NCBI RefSeq assembly: GCF_002160815.1
Contig: NZ_NFLH01000008.1
Span: 1-64,000 of the forward strand
DNA from: Massilimicrobiota sp. An134
Lineage (GTDB): Bacteria > Bacillota_I > Bacilli_A > Erysipelotrichales > Coprobacillaceae
DNA: 64,000 bases
Reading direction: 5' to 3'
This document shows positions 28,872-36,816 of this stretch, one piece after another. The notes beneath the pieces were generated by a model. The model searched no databases. It saw only the letters and a program-made list of their open reading frames with translations, and had not been told where the DNA came from. The first letter of the stretch is position 1; the number at the start of each line of letters is the position of its first letter. A program made the translations under genes and the position numbers.

Positions 28872-29690
28872 TTATTTTTCCCCCTTTAAAATAAATTTTT
28901 CAATCACTTCTTTAACAGCTCCCTGATCATAGTCCACCGTTGTAACATAATCACTGATGGCTTGAATATCTTGAGCTCCTCCAGCCACACAAACACCTAA
29001 ACCAGCTTCCTGAATCATCGAAACATCATTATAATTATCACCAATCGCAATCACATTTTGTTTATCTATATGGAGATAATTAGCTAACCATTTCAATGCT
29101 GCCCCTTTACTGACACCTAAAGGATTAAATTCTAGATAACGATATGATGAATAACTGATTGAAAACTGTTTTTTGATATCCTCTGGTAAATCTTGTTCAA
29201 CACTCTTTAAATAATCCATATCAGGTTTGACATATAAAAATTTCGCAATCTTTTCATTTTTTAAAAAATCCATATGATAATCATCTATAACCGTAAACGC
29301 TGCTTTTTGAGCTTTTTTTCTTGCAATCTCCGTTGGATCTGGTTTAAATAAATAACAATGATTTAATGTAAAAATCATAATACATACATCATAATTTTCT
29401 CCTAAGTCAAAAAGTTGTTTAGCCTGATCAAAAGTTAATCCCTGAAAAGACAATATTTGAGCATTTTGATTTTCTACAATCAGCCCACCATTAAAACAAA
29501 TAGAATATTCATGGGCCTGCTTGGCTGTTCCAATTTCTTCAAGAATATCTTCAATCATTGAAAATGAGCGTCCCGTCGCTGGCACAAACTTAACATCCTT
29601 AAGCTGTCTGATAGCTTCCTGATTAAACTTAGGAACATGATGATTGACTAACAATGTTTCATCTAAATCAGATAAAATCATTTGATACAT
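28872..29690 (-). CDS. Cof-type HAD-IIB phosphatase
   Basis: A 272-residue HAD phosphatase with motif I D-L-D-E-T-L-L and late motif G-D-N-Y-N-D-V-S-M. It shares layout and many residues with the next gene, including S-x-S-Y-R-Y-L-E-F-N-x-L-G-V, so they are tandem duplicates. The ATG at 29690 is seven bases after AGGAGG and is preferred to the ATG at 29696. The esterase stop lies just upstream, indicating co-transcription. Substrate unknown. Confidence 0.82.
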   Translation of the reverse strand: MYQMILSDLDETLLVNHHVPKFNQEAIRQLKDVKFVPATGRSFSMIEDILEEIGTAKQAHEYSICFNGGLIVENQNAQILSFQGLTFDQAKQLFDLGENYDVCIMIFTLNHCYLFKPDPTEIARKKAQKAAFTVIDDYHMDFLKNEKIAKFLYVKPDMDYLKSVEQDLPEDIKKQFSISYSSYRYLEFNPLGVSKGAALKWLANYLHIDKQNVIAIGDNYNDVSMIQEAGLGVCVAGGAQDIQAISDYVTTVDYDQGAVKEVIEKFILKGEK

Positions 29691-29692
29691 GA

Positions 29693-30475
29693 TCATTCCT
29701 CCTCATATAAAAACGCCATGAATAGAGGCACTCTTTGACGCCATTCGCTTTCATTATGTCCAGCCCCTTCAAAATAATGGGCTTCCAGATGTTCTATTCG
29801 AGATTGTAATTGCTCGTAAATGATTTGATTGCTTTCTATGTACCATTGATTAATCTTTTGATCATCACCACTTTCAAATTCACCCAAGTCCAAATAAAAA
29901 CGATTATCCTGACTATATTGTTGATGCCTGATCACATCTAAAAATTCATCAACATAAAACCAGAAAGCGGTAGATAAAGCCGCACACTTTTTAAAAACAT
30001 CAGGATAACGAAGAGCCCCATAAGCACTAATGACTGCCCCCATAGAGCTACCCACAATACCAGTATTTTCTTTTTGGGTACGAAAACGTTGATCAATATA
30101 AGGTTTAAGCTCATCTTTTAACCAGTCAATATAAGCTTTTCCTTCTCCACCAATAATCATACCTTTTTGACCCGTTTCCTGATAAGACAATGCTTCATTA
30201 ATCTTCCATGGACCATACTCATCCATACGTTTAAAACCTGTTTCATTGCATGGAATGGCGACAAGGATGATTTCCATTCCTGTTTGTTTGACATACTCTA
30301 AAAATCCCCAACTTATACCACAATAAGAGGAATAATCAAAGAAAGCATTTTGTCCATCTTGAATATAAAGAACAGGATAATCTTTATTTTGTTGATAATA
30401 ATCATCTGGTAAATATACAATAATTTCACGTTCTCGCTGTAATGTTTTCATGGGAAAACAAAAAGATACAAACAT
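29693..30475 (-). CDS. Putative esterase (esterase D / enterochelin esterase-like)
   Basis: A 260-residue alpha/beta-hydrolase of the PF00756 type. The nucleophile elbow G-S-S-M-G lies near residue 143, a G-E-F-E-S-G-D acidic turn follows, and G-A-G-H-N-E-S-E-W supplies the catalytic His. No signal peptide, so it acts in the cytoplasm. Family members cleave acyl or feruloyl esters or siderophores; substrate not determinable. AAAGGAGG precedes the ATG. First gene of the esterase-HAD-HAD-ung-folC run. Confidence 0.78.
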   Translation of the reverse strand: MFVSFCFPMKTLQREREIIVYLPDDYYQQNKDYPVLYIQDGQNAFFDYSSYCGISWGFLEYVKQTGMEIILVAIPCNETGFKRMDEYGPWKINEALSYQETGQKGMIIGGEGKAYIDWLKDELKPYIDQRFRTQKENTGIVGSSMGAVISAYGALRYPDVFKKCAALSTAFWFYVDEFLDVIRHQQYSQDNRFYLDLGEFESGDDQKINQWYIESNQIIYEQLQSRIEHLEAHYFEGAGHNESEWRQRVPLFMAFLYEEE

Positions 30476-30498
30476 TTCACAACCTCCTTTGATAAGAC

Positions 30499-30528
30499 AA
30501 AAAAATAAGCCCGAGCTTATTTTTTTGT
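30499..30528 (-). terminator. Terminator after divIC
   Basis: AAAAATAAGC / GCTTATTTTT hairpin with a T tract on the minus strand. It overlaps the last codons of divIC and ends the spoVT-divIC run before the esterase gene. Confidence 0.85.
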
Positions 30529-30810
30529 TTCTGGTAATTTAATAACCTCTTCTCCATCATCAGGAAAAATATATTGCTCTCTGGCATATCTGGCAACATA
30601 ATCATCATCCGCTAAAAGTTCCACTTCTTCAGATAATTCTTTCTTTTCCTTTTCTAATTCTGCCTTTCTTTCTTCTAGTTGTGCGAGCTGCTGCTTTTGA
30701 CCTATGACACGATAAGCATTCACTCCTAGGGTATAAATCAGCAAAGCAGAAATACCAATATAGACAAAGCCTAAGAGTTTTTTATATCTTGGTGTTTTCT
30801 TTTTTGCCAT
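30517..30810 (-). CDS. divIC: Septum formation initiator DivIC/FtsB family
   Basis: A 97-residue bitopic division protein: basic cytoplasmic N-terminus, one membrane span at about residues 13-29, then a Q/E/K-rich coiled coil (about 36-68) and the family ending A-R-Y-A-R-E-Q-Y. It bridges FtsL and FtsQ/DivIB at the septum. The start lies inside the end of yabQ (40-base overlap). The yabP-yabQ-divIC order is the same as in Bacillus. Confidence 0.9.
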   Translation of the reverse strand: MAKKKTPRYKKLLGFVYIGISALLIYTLGVNAYRVIGQKQQLAQLEERKAELEKEKKELSEEVELLADDDYVARYAREQYIFPDDGEEVIKLPETKK

Positions 30811-31193
30811 TTTCTCTTCATCCTTCCTATTCTTTTTTGTATTATACCATTAATATAACGAAAAAAGAAGATAAAAGGTGAGAATATTCTTTTGAAAATA
30901 GATACAATCTTTTCTAAAAAGTACAAAAGATAATACGCATAATAATGACTATATAACAAATATCCCATCAACATAAAAATAAAAAAATAAAGTCTTAAAA
31001 TTCCTTCATTCAAGAACACCAAACCATAGAAATAAAGCATTCCAAAACAGATACCTATCAGACATTGACAAATGTATCTTAAAAACATGGGAACACCATA
31101 CAACAAACGATTCATGATATGATAAACACCCGTCATGATAAAACCAAATAAAAAGGAATAAAACAGACATTGAAACTGTACAATTAAAGACAT
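30771..31193 (-). CDS. yabQ: Spore cortex biosynthesis protein YabQ
   Basis: A 140-residue membrane protein with four or so hydrophobic segments up to about residue 110 and a strongly basic tail. Sequence similarity to YabQ is weak by eye, but the N-terminal layout and its place between yabP and divIC are those of YabQ, which in Bacillus localises to the outer forespore membrane and is required for cortex formation. Its ATG overlaps the yabP stop. Confidence 0.82.
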   Translation of the reverse strand: MSLIVQFQCLFYSFLFGFIMTGVYHIMNRLLYGVPMFLRYICQCLIGICFGMLYFYGLVFLNEGILRLYFFIFMLMGYLLYSHYYAYYLLYFLEKIVSIFKRIFSPFIFFFRYINGIIQKRIGRMKRKWQKRKHQDIKNS

Positions 31194-31492
31194 TATTTCA
31201 AGAGTTTATTAAACATTTTTTCTTTAGGATGTTGCTTTTTCTTATCTGAAACATAACTGATACTATCAATATTGCCACGAATACTGACTTCATTTTGATC
31301 TTGATCTAAACGCACTAACGTCAGTTCACTTCCTGTAATATTTAAATAACCTAGGGATGTTTCAATCAAAAATTCATATGCATCAAAACTTTCTATTTTT
31401 TTAACTCCTGTTAACTCTAAACTTTTACGATCTTTTAAACATACATGATGATAAGGCGTCTGTTCAAAATGTAAACTATTATCCATATTCAA
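31193..31492 (-). CDS. yabP: Sporulation protein YabP
   Basis: A 99-residue protein of the YabP/YqfC family: H-x-V-x-L-x-D-R-K-x-L-x-L-T-G-V, followed by the block T-S-L-G-Y-L-N-I-T-G-S-E-L and I-R-G-x-I-D-S-I-S-Y. Required for cortex formation with YabQ in Bacillus, where it is made under sigma-E. A GGAGGG-type site precedes the ATG, and the gene overlaps yabQ by the shared A of TAATG. Confidence 0.9.
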   Translation of the reverse strand: MNMDNSLHFEQTPYHHVCLKDRKSLELTGVKKIESFDAYEFLIETSLGYLNITGSELTLVRLDQDQNEVSIRGNIDSISYVSDKKKQHPKEKMFNKLLK

Positions 31493-31543
31493 CCCTCCTA
31501 CATCAACATATGTATATCAAAAAGAATTATGCTAAAAAGAGGT

Positions 31544-31816
31544 CTACAAAATTGTAACCTCTGGCTTTTTCTTCTCTTCTATAATTTCATATAACATATG
31601 ACTATCATCTTTTAAAACATGTTCTCTTAATTCTTTGACTTTCACCACAAGAATACTACGTCCAAATTCTACTTCAATGATGTCATCTATCTTTAATTGA
31701 GTGGAAGGTTTTGCGACCTTTCCATTCACTTTAACACGTGAAGCTTCACTCATTTCTTTGGACAAAGTTCTTCTTTTAATAATTCTTGATACTTTTAAAA
31801 ATTTATCTAAACGCAC
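31544..31816 (-). CDS. rqcP: RqcP (YabO), S4-domain ribosome quality control factor
   Basis: A 90-residue S4 RNA-binding protein beginning M-R-L-D-K-F-L-K-V-S-R-I-I-K-R-R-T. RqcP works with RqcH to add C-terminal alanine tails to nascent chains on stalled 50S subunits. It starts with GTG at 31816, overlapping the spoVT end by ten bases, with GAGGAGG nine bases upstream. Its position before yabP is as in Bacillus; the C-terminal 12 residues are extended relative to the Bacillus protein. Confidence 0.9.
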   Translation of the reverse strand: MRLDKFLKVSRIIKRRTLSKEMSEASRVKVNGKVAKPSTQLKIDDIIEVEFGRSILVVKVKELREHVLKDDSHMLYEIIEEKKKPEVTIL

Positions 31817-32325
31817 GATTCTATTTCCTCCTCAATAATATCTTTCACAAAATCCAGCAAAGTCTGATCCATTAAATAATAAGGTGTCTGATGACTTAAC
31901 ATAATCAAAGCCCCTTGTATTTCCTGTTCACAAAGCAATGGATAAATAGTCACTTGTTCCTGCTTACCATAAAATTCCATCGTCGTTTCAATATGCTGTT
32001 CTTTTTGATCTAATAATAATAGAAAATCTTTTGTTAAATCACGTCTTTGATATTTAGCCAGTCCATCTGATGAACAGACCACAATACATCTTTTATCACA
32101 CAGTAAAAATGTATTATGATACTTACTATAAAGACGTTCTAATAAGATTTGAATTGTGGGACTTAATTTATGCAAGATAGAAAATTTTGTTAAAACAATG
32201 TGATTATGTTCTACTGCAAACGAAACACTTTCTCCTTCTTTCAACATTAACTGTTTTCTAATTTCTTTAGGAATAACAATTCTTCCCAAATCATCAATTC
32301 TTCTAACCATTCCAGTTGTTTTCAT
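31807..32325 (-). CDS. spoVT: Stage V sporulation protein T-like transcription factor
   Basis: A 172-residue regulator. Residues 1-45 are an AbrB-type swapped-hairpin DNA-binding domain (T-G-M-V-R-R-I-D-D-L-G-R-I-V-I-P-K-E-I-R), and the rest is a GAF-like domain with L-L-C-D-K-R and V-V-C-S-S-D-G. In Bacillus SpoVT adjusts sigma-G-dependent genes in the forespore. It is eight bases after the GDPD gene and overlaps rqcP. The intervening yabM and mazG (yabN) genes of Bacillus are absent. Confidence 0.9.
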   Translation of the reverse strand: MKTTGMVRRIDDLGRIVIPKEIRKQLMLKEGESVSFAVEHNHIVLTKFSILHKLSPTIQILLERLYSKYHNTFLLCDKRCIVVCSSDGLAKYQRRDLTKDFLLLLDQKEQHIETTMEFYGKQEQVTIYPLLCEQEIQGALIMLSHQTPYYLMDQTLLDFVKDIIEEEIESCV

Positions 32326-32332
32326 GACTCTT

Positions 32333-33022
32333 TCACCTCAAATATTCATTTGATATTAGTATATCCACTCCCAATTCTTTTAATCTTTGATATTCTTTAA
32401 AATCAGGAATTGTCCATGAAGCAACAAGAATATTGTGTTGTTTTAATTGTTTGATTCTTTGGCTATTTAAAAAATCATAACGTGGATGAAAAGCACCAAT
32501 ATGATATTTGAGAAGCTCCTGATATTTTTTATCATAATTTTCTTCCATTAAATATCCTACATATCCTTGTGGATAAAGACTTTTCATTTTTAATACTGAT
32601 GGTAAATAAAATGATGAATAATAAATTTTCTTTTCAACACCTAACTGACAGACCAGCTGATGCACTTTTTCTTCAAGCTCAGTATAATGAATAACATCTG
32701 TCTTAAGTTCAATATTGACTAAAAAATCTTTATCTTGAATAAAAGTCAGCAAATCTTTTAATAATGGTAAAGGATAATAACCAGCAGATCCATGAGAAAA
32801 TGAAAATCTTTTTAATTCATCATATGTGTAGTCTTGAATATATCCTTTTCCATCACTTGTTCGATCAATGGTTTCATCATGAATCAAAACCAGTTGACCA
32901 TCCTTGGTCATATGAACATCTGTTTCCACGCCATCAAAGCCTTTTTGGTAAGCTTGAACAAAAGCTTCCATGGTATTTTCTGGATACTGAGCACTATATC
33001 CTCTATGAGCGAATAATTTCAT
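32333..33022 (-). CDS. Glycerophosphodiester phosphodiesterase
   Basis: A 229-residue GDPD-family TIM barrel without signal peptide, so cytoplasmic. The N-terminal A-H-R-G-Y-S and P-E-N-T-M motifs and E-T-D-V-H-M-T-K-D-G-Q-L-V-x-I-H-D carry the catalytic His residues and Ca/Mg ligands. It releases glycerol-3-phosphate from glycerophosphodiesters. Lying eight bases upstream of spoVT it heads a sporulation/division run, which may be incidental. Starts with ATG at 33022. Confidence 0.92.
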   Translation of the reverse strand: MKLFAHRGYSAQYPENTMEAFVQAYQKGFDGVETDVHMTKDGQLVLIHDETIDRTSDGKGYIQDYTYDELKRFSFSHGSAGYYPLPLLKDLLTFIQDKDFLVNIELKTDVIHYTELEEKVHQLVCQLGVEKKIYYSSFYLPSVLKMKSLYPQGYVGYLMEENYDKKYQELLKYHIGAFHPRYDFLNSQRIKQLKQHNILVASWTIPDFKEYQRLKELGVDILISNEYLR

Positions 33023-33050
33023 ATCTTTATCACCTGCACTATGCTATAAT

Positions 33051-33078
33051 ATTATACTATAAATGTGAGGTGTTACAA
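33051..33078 (-). promoter_or_regulatory. Promoter of the GDPD-spoVT run
   Basis: Minus-strand -35 TTGTAA (33073-33078), 16-base spacer, -10 TATAAT (33051-33056). The 56-base divergent gap also holds TATAAT (33045-33050) and TATACT (33053-33058) usable in the plus direction for the HAD gene, though with poor -35 boxes. Confidence 0.5.
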
Positions 33079-33858
33079 ATGATTAAAGCTATATTTTTTG
33101 ATATTGATGGAACTCTTTTATCACACTCAACACAAAGTGTTCCTGAATCTACCAAATTAGCTCTGCAACTATTAAAAGAAAAAGGAATTTATACTTTTAT
33201 CGCAACAGGAAGACATATTTCTGAAATCAGGGATTTACCTTTAGATGATTTAGAATTTGAAGGATATATTACACTTAATGGTCAATACTGTTACAACAAA
33301 AACAAAGTGATTTATGATTTACCAATTGATCCACAAGATATTCAACAAATTCTTTCTTTCATTGATCAAAAACCATTTCCATGTATTTTTGTTGAAGATG
33401 ATAAAATGTATATCAATTACCACAATCAAGCTGTTGAAACGGTTCAAAAGGCCATTTCTACTCCTTTACCTGAATTAGGTGATTTAAAACGTGGTTTGAC
33501 TTATCCTATTTATCAAGTCATTCCTTATGATATTACAGTTGAACAAGAACAAGAAATTCTCCAACAGATGCCCCACTGCCAATATACACGTTGGCATGAT
33601 TTAGCCATTGATATCATTCCAAAAAAAGGTGGTAAACAAAATGGCATCTTAGAAGTTTTAAAAAGCTATCATATCTCACTTGAAGAAACAATGGCATTTG
33701 GTGATGGGCATAATGATATAGACATGTTAAAGTTAGTTAACATTGGTGCTGCAATGGGAAATGCAAAGGATGAAGTCAAAGAAGCCGCTGATGAAGTCAC
33801 TGATGATATTGATCATGATGGTATTTATCAGGCACTCAAAAGACATCATATCATCTAA
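33079..33858 (+). CDS. Cof-type HAD-IIB phosphatase
   Basis: A 259-residue HAD phosphatase: motif I D-I-D-G-T-L-L at residues 8-14, late motif G-D-G-H-N-D-I-D-M. The ATG at 33079 follows GAGGTG by six bases; the open frame extends upstream on this strand only as the antisense of the GDPD gene. It resembles the HAD proteins at 755 and 44292 (shared A-A-x-x-V-T-D-x-I-D-x-D-G-I ending). Substrate unknown. Confidence 0.85.
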   Translation: MIKAIFFDIDGTLLSHSTQSVPESTKLALQLLKEKGIYTFIATGRHISEIRDLPLDDLEFEGYITLNGQYCYNKNKVIYDLPIDPQDIQQILSFIDQKPFPCIFVEDDKMYINYHNQAVETVQKAISTPLPELGDLKRGLTYPIYQVIPYDITVEQEQEILQQMPHCQYTRWHDLAIDIIPKKGGKQNGILEVLKSYHISLEETMAFGDGHNDIDMLKLVNIGAAMGNAKDEVKEAADEVTDDIDHDGIYQALKRHHII

Positions 33859-33880
33859 ATATTCATTTATCATTTTTGAT

Positions 33881-33912
33881 AAAAGGACAAGGCATGAAAA
33901 CCTTGTCCTTTG
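33881..33912. terminator. Bidirectional terminator between HAD gene and ppaC
   Basis: AAAGGACAAGG / CCTTGTCCTTT, 11 perfect pairs around an eight-base loop, between convergent genes. Confidence 0.9.
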
Positions 33913-33914
33913 AT

Positions 33915-35555
33915 TTATTGTGTTAAAACTTCAGTAATCACAGGTACAACTTGTTTCTTTCTTGAAATAACACCAGGTAAACTTGCCTGCTGATCAACAA
34001 GTTCAACATGGAAAGCTGTTTCCACATAATCTTTACGAGGCCCTGCGACTAAAACTTCACTTGTCGCATTAATAACATCAGTTAAAAGCAACATTGTAAA
34101 TTCCATATGATTATCTTTTGCAACCTGTTCCATATAATCAAGCATATCTTTTTTATATGGAGCAAATCCTTCAATATCCATTGTATTGACTTGTGCAACA
34201 CCTGCTGATAAATCACCAAATGTAAACTTCTTATAATCCTGATTGAAGATTTCTTCAACAGTTTTACCAACCAATGAAGTTCCTGCTTTAAACATACTCA
34301 TACCAAATTCTTGAATATCTACTCCAGCTATAGCTGCAAGTTCTTTAGCCATTTTGGTATCGGTTGGTGTACATGTCGGAGATTTAAATAACAATGTATC
34401 ACTGATAATAGCCCCTAACATTAAACCAGCCATATCTTGAGGAATCTCAACACCAGATTCTTTATAGCATTTTGCTACAATTGTTGCAGTACATCCAACT
34501 GGTTCAGCTCTAAATAATACTGGTCCAACTGTTTGAATATCAGCAACTCTATGATGGTCAATGATTTCTAAAATTTCAGCTTCTTCAATGCCATCAATAG
34601 CCTGACTTCTTTCATTGTGATCGACTTGAATGACTTTCTTCTTCATTCCATTTAACACCTGATAACGTGAAATAGATCCAACAACTCTACCCATAAAATC
34701 AATAACTGGGTAACTACGATAACGTGTTTCACTCATGACTTCTTTAACATAATCGACTGTATCATCAGTTGAAAAAGTTGTTAAACCACCTTTTTGCATC
34801 ACATATTCTACTGGCACAGCCTGAATAATTTGTTGTGATGCCATGAATGTATTAAATGGTGTTGAAATGACACTCATATGTGCATCTGCACAACGCTGTA
34901 ATAATTCTTTAGAGATAGAAAGTGATCCAGTTAAAATAATCAATGATATCTTTTTATTCATTAAATGTTCAATCGCTTCATCACGATCTCCACCTACAAT
35001 GACAACATCATTTTCATGCACACGTTTACTAGCTTCTTCGCCAGTCATAGCGGCAATATGAATTTCGCCTTTGATTGTCTTTAACTGTTTATCCAAATAA
35101 AGAATACTTGCATCCAATGTATCAATCACATTTTCAATTGGTGTATTTGCTTCTTTTAGAATTTGACTGTCCCATTGATCCATATATCCTTCAATAATAT
35201 TAGAAGTTGATAATAATCCCAATAACTGACTATGATCATCTAATACTGGAGCACTTTTTAAATTCTGCTGTTTCATTAATGACCATGCTGTTTTTAATGT
35301 TAATTCTTTTGAAAAGACTGTCACTTTATCATATTCTAAGTCTTCAACTGTCTGTTTAACAGTTTTTAATAAAACTGGAATCTCTGTATGGAATCTTTTT
35401 AAAATATATTCCGTTTCCTTATTAATTTCTCCTAATCTGACTGGTACCGCATTATAACGTCCAATTGTAAATAAATAATTGGCATAAGCAATCGCACTAC
35501 AAATAGAATCACTATCTGGATTTTTATGCCCACTGACAAAAACAATATCTTTCAT
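33915..35555 (-). CDS. ppaC: Manganese-dependent inorganic pyrophosphatase with CBS and DRTGG domains
   Basis: A 546-residue family II pyrophosphatase. The DHH domain starts with G-H-K-N-P-D-S-D-S (His10, Asp14, Asp16) and has D-H-H-R near residue 330; a regulatory insert of two CBS motifs and a DRTGG domain separates the DHH elements at about residues 70-300. In clostridial relatives the CBS insert binds AMP/ADP (inhibitory) or Ap4A (activating), tying hydrolysis to energy state. The C-terminal DHHA2 domain carries S-R-K-K-Q. Monocistronic; the start follows a GGGGAT-type site. Confidence 0.93.
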   Translation of the reverse strand: MKDIVFVSGHKNPDSDSICSAIAYANYLFTIGRYNAVPVRLGEINKETEYILKRFHTEIPVLLKTVKQTVEDLEYDKVTVFSKELTLKTAWSLMKQQNLKSAPVLDDHSQLLGLLSTSNIIEGYMDQWDSQILKEANTPIENVIDTLDASILYLDKQLKTIKGEIHIAAMTGEEASKRVHENDVVIVGGDRDEAIEHLMNKKISLIILTGSLSISKELLQRCADAHMSVISTPFNTFMASQQIIQAVPVEYVMQKGGLTTFSTDDTVDYVKEVMSETRYRSYPVIDFMGRVVGSISRYQVLNGMKKKVIQVDHNERSQAIDGIEEAEILEIIDHHRVADIQTVGPVLFRAEPVGCTATIVAKCYKESGVEIPQDMAGLMLGAIISDTLLFKSPTCTPTDTKMAKELAAIAGVDIQEFGMSMFKAGTSLVGKTVEEIFNQDYKKFTFGDLSAGVAQVNTMDIEGFAPYKKDMLDYMEQVAKDNHMEFTMLLLTDVINATSEVLVAGPRKDYVETAFHVELVDQQASLPGVISRKKQVVPVITEVLTQ

Positions 35556-35570
35556 GTCTATCCCCTTTCT

Positions 35571-36230
35571 CTACATTTTCTTTAAATAACGATAAATTGT
35601 CGGTTCACTAACAGCCAATTTTTCAGCAACAAGTACAATTGCACCCTTGACTTTAAATGTTCCTTTTTCCTGTAAGTATTTGACAACCTTGATCTTTTCT
35701 TCAACATTTAATCTTTCAACTAGAAAATAACTTGGAAAGCCCATTTTTTCCAGGCATTCTTTAATATATTTATCAATCATTTCATCCAATGGTGATGATA
35801 AAATCTCAATTGGATTATCAAGCTTAAATTCTACGTCTTTACGTTCTTTAATACCAAGAATTCTTTTTAATGTCGTTTCTATATATTCATAATCAGAAAT
35901 ATTGACATTGACACAAAGCATTCCTACAGGCATTTCCTGCCCATCTTCTTTGATAAAGTATGTTGCTGAACGAAGTAATTTTCCATCACTACCTGTTGTT
36001 TTATAATTCATGACATAATCATGATCTTTATATTGTTTTGTTTTTAAGTAATGAATAGATAAATTAGATAATTTAGCACCTATTTCTCTACCAGAAATAT
36101 GACTATTCGCAATCGCAACAATTTCCTGTTCTTTGGAAGTGAGATCATGAAGCGCTACTTCCACATTATCACCTAAAGCCTCCCCTAAAAAATCAACTAA
36201 CTTTGCATAGGGTTCTAATAATTTATACAT
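35571..36230 (-). CDS. YheO/DauR-type transcriptional regulator
   Basis: A 219-residue regulator: N-terminal YheO-like PAS domain (V-E-V-A-L-H-D-L, I-A-N-S-H-I-S-G-R-x-I-G) and C-terminal HTH_22 domain with the helix-turn-helix V-A-E-K-L-A-V-S-E-P-T-I-Y-R-Y-L-K. Relatives control amino-acid metabolism genes such as dau in Pseudomonas; the ligand is unknown here. The ATG at 36230 has GGAGG eight bases upstream. It is 15 bases upstream of ppaC and may be co-transcribed with it. Confidence 0.82.
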   Translation of the reverse strand: MYKLLEPYAKLVDFLGEALGDNVEVALHDLTSKEQEIVAIANSHISGREIGAKLSNLSIHYLKTKQYKDHDYVMNYKTTGSDGKLLRSATYFIKEDGQEMPVGMLCVNVNISDYEYIETTLKRILGIKERKDVEFKLDNPIEILSSPLDEMIDKYIKECLEKMGFPSYFLVERLNVEEKIKVVKYLQEKGTFKVKGAIVLVAEKLAVSEPTIYRYLKKM

Positions 36231-36329
36231 GAATTTCGCCTCCAATGTGATTATACACTATATTTTCAAAAAGAGATAGCTTTTTTATCATGATAAAAAC
36301 TAATTATGAAATTTCTATAGATGCATCAA

Positions 36330-36641
36330 TCATATATTGATCATCACTCCCATTATATTCTGTGAAAGATAGCTCCTCAAAAAGATTGTGACAAGAATTT
36401 CTGCAATGATGCCACATATCATACCATTCATACAGGACTTCGCTTTTTGAGGAAAGTCTTTACGCCAAATGATATATAAAACCAATCCTGCAAGTGGCGC
36501 AAAAAAGGAGATCAGAGAAAATAAAAAACTAGGTGCATCTGTTTCATGATAGACATATGGTGAATTTTGTAAGGGATAGCCACAATTTGGACAATACTGC
36601 ATATCCTCCTGAACCTCTTTTCCACAATAATGACAATACAC
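36330..36641 (-). CDS. Small zinc-ribbon membrane protein
   Basis: About 103 residues: an N-terminal zinc ribbon with C-H-Y-C and C-P-N-C pairs, a short linker and two hydrophobic segments (about residues 38-58 and 72-95). Such zinc-ribbon plus transmembrane proteins are common in Firmicutes and uncharacterised. The start is probably the GTG at 36641, since the GTG at 36650 abuts the AAGGAA ribosome site. Flanked by unrelated genes. Confidence 0.65.
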   Translation of the reverse strand: MYCHYCGKEVQEDMQYCPNCGYPLQNSPYVYHETDAPSFLFSLISFFAPLAGLVLYIIWRKDFPQKAKSCMNGMICGIIAEILVTIFLRSYLSQNIMGVMINI

Positions 36642-36776
36642 AAAAACCACTTCCTTTTCTACAATCTTTTTATGACATCATTATCATATTCAATTTTTTA
36701 AAATAACTCTTCTTCATATTATTATATCATTTTAAATTCAATAACAAAACAAACATAATCCAAACTATAAAACAAA

Positions 36777-36810
36777 AGACTTAACTTCTTTTATAGAAAT
36801 TAAGTCTCCT
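36777..36810 (-). terminator. Terminator of the galT-galM-galK operon
   Basis: AGACTTAATTTC / GAAGTTAAGTCT hairpin then TTTTGTTTT on the minus strand, directly after galK. Confidence 0.88.
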
Positions 36811-36816
36811 ATCATT

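Noticed and set aside
32764-33078. A longer N-terminal part for the HAD gene at 33079
   Set aside because: The open frame is the antisense of the GDPD gene and has no ribosome site; the ATG at 33079 has one and starts the HAD domain correctly.
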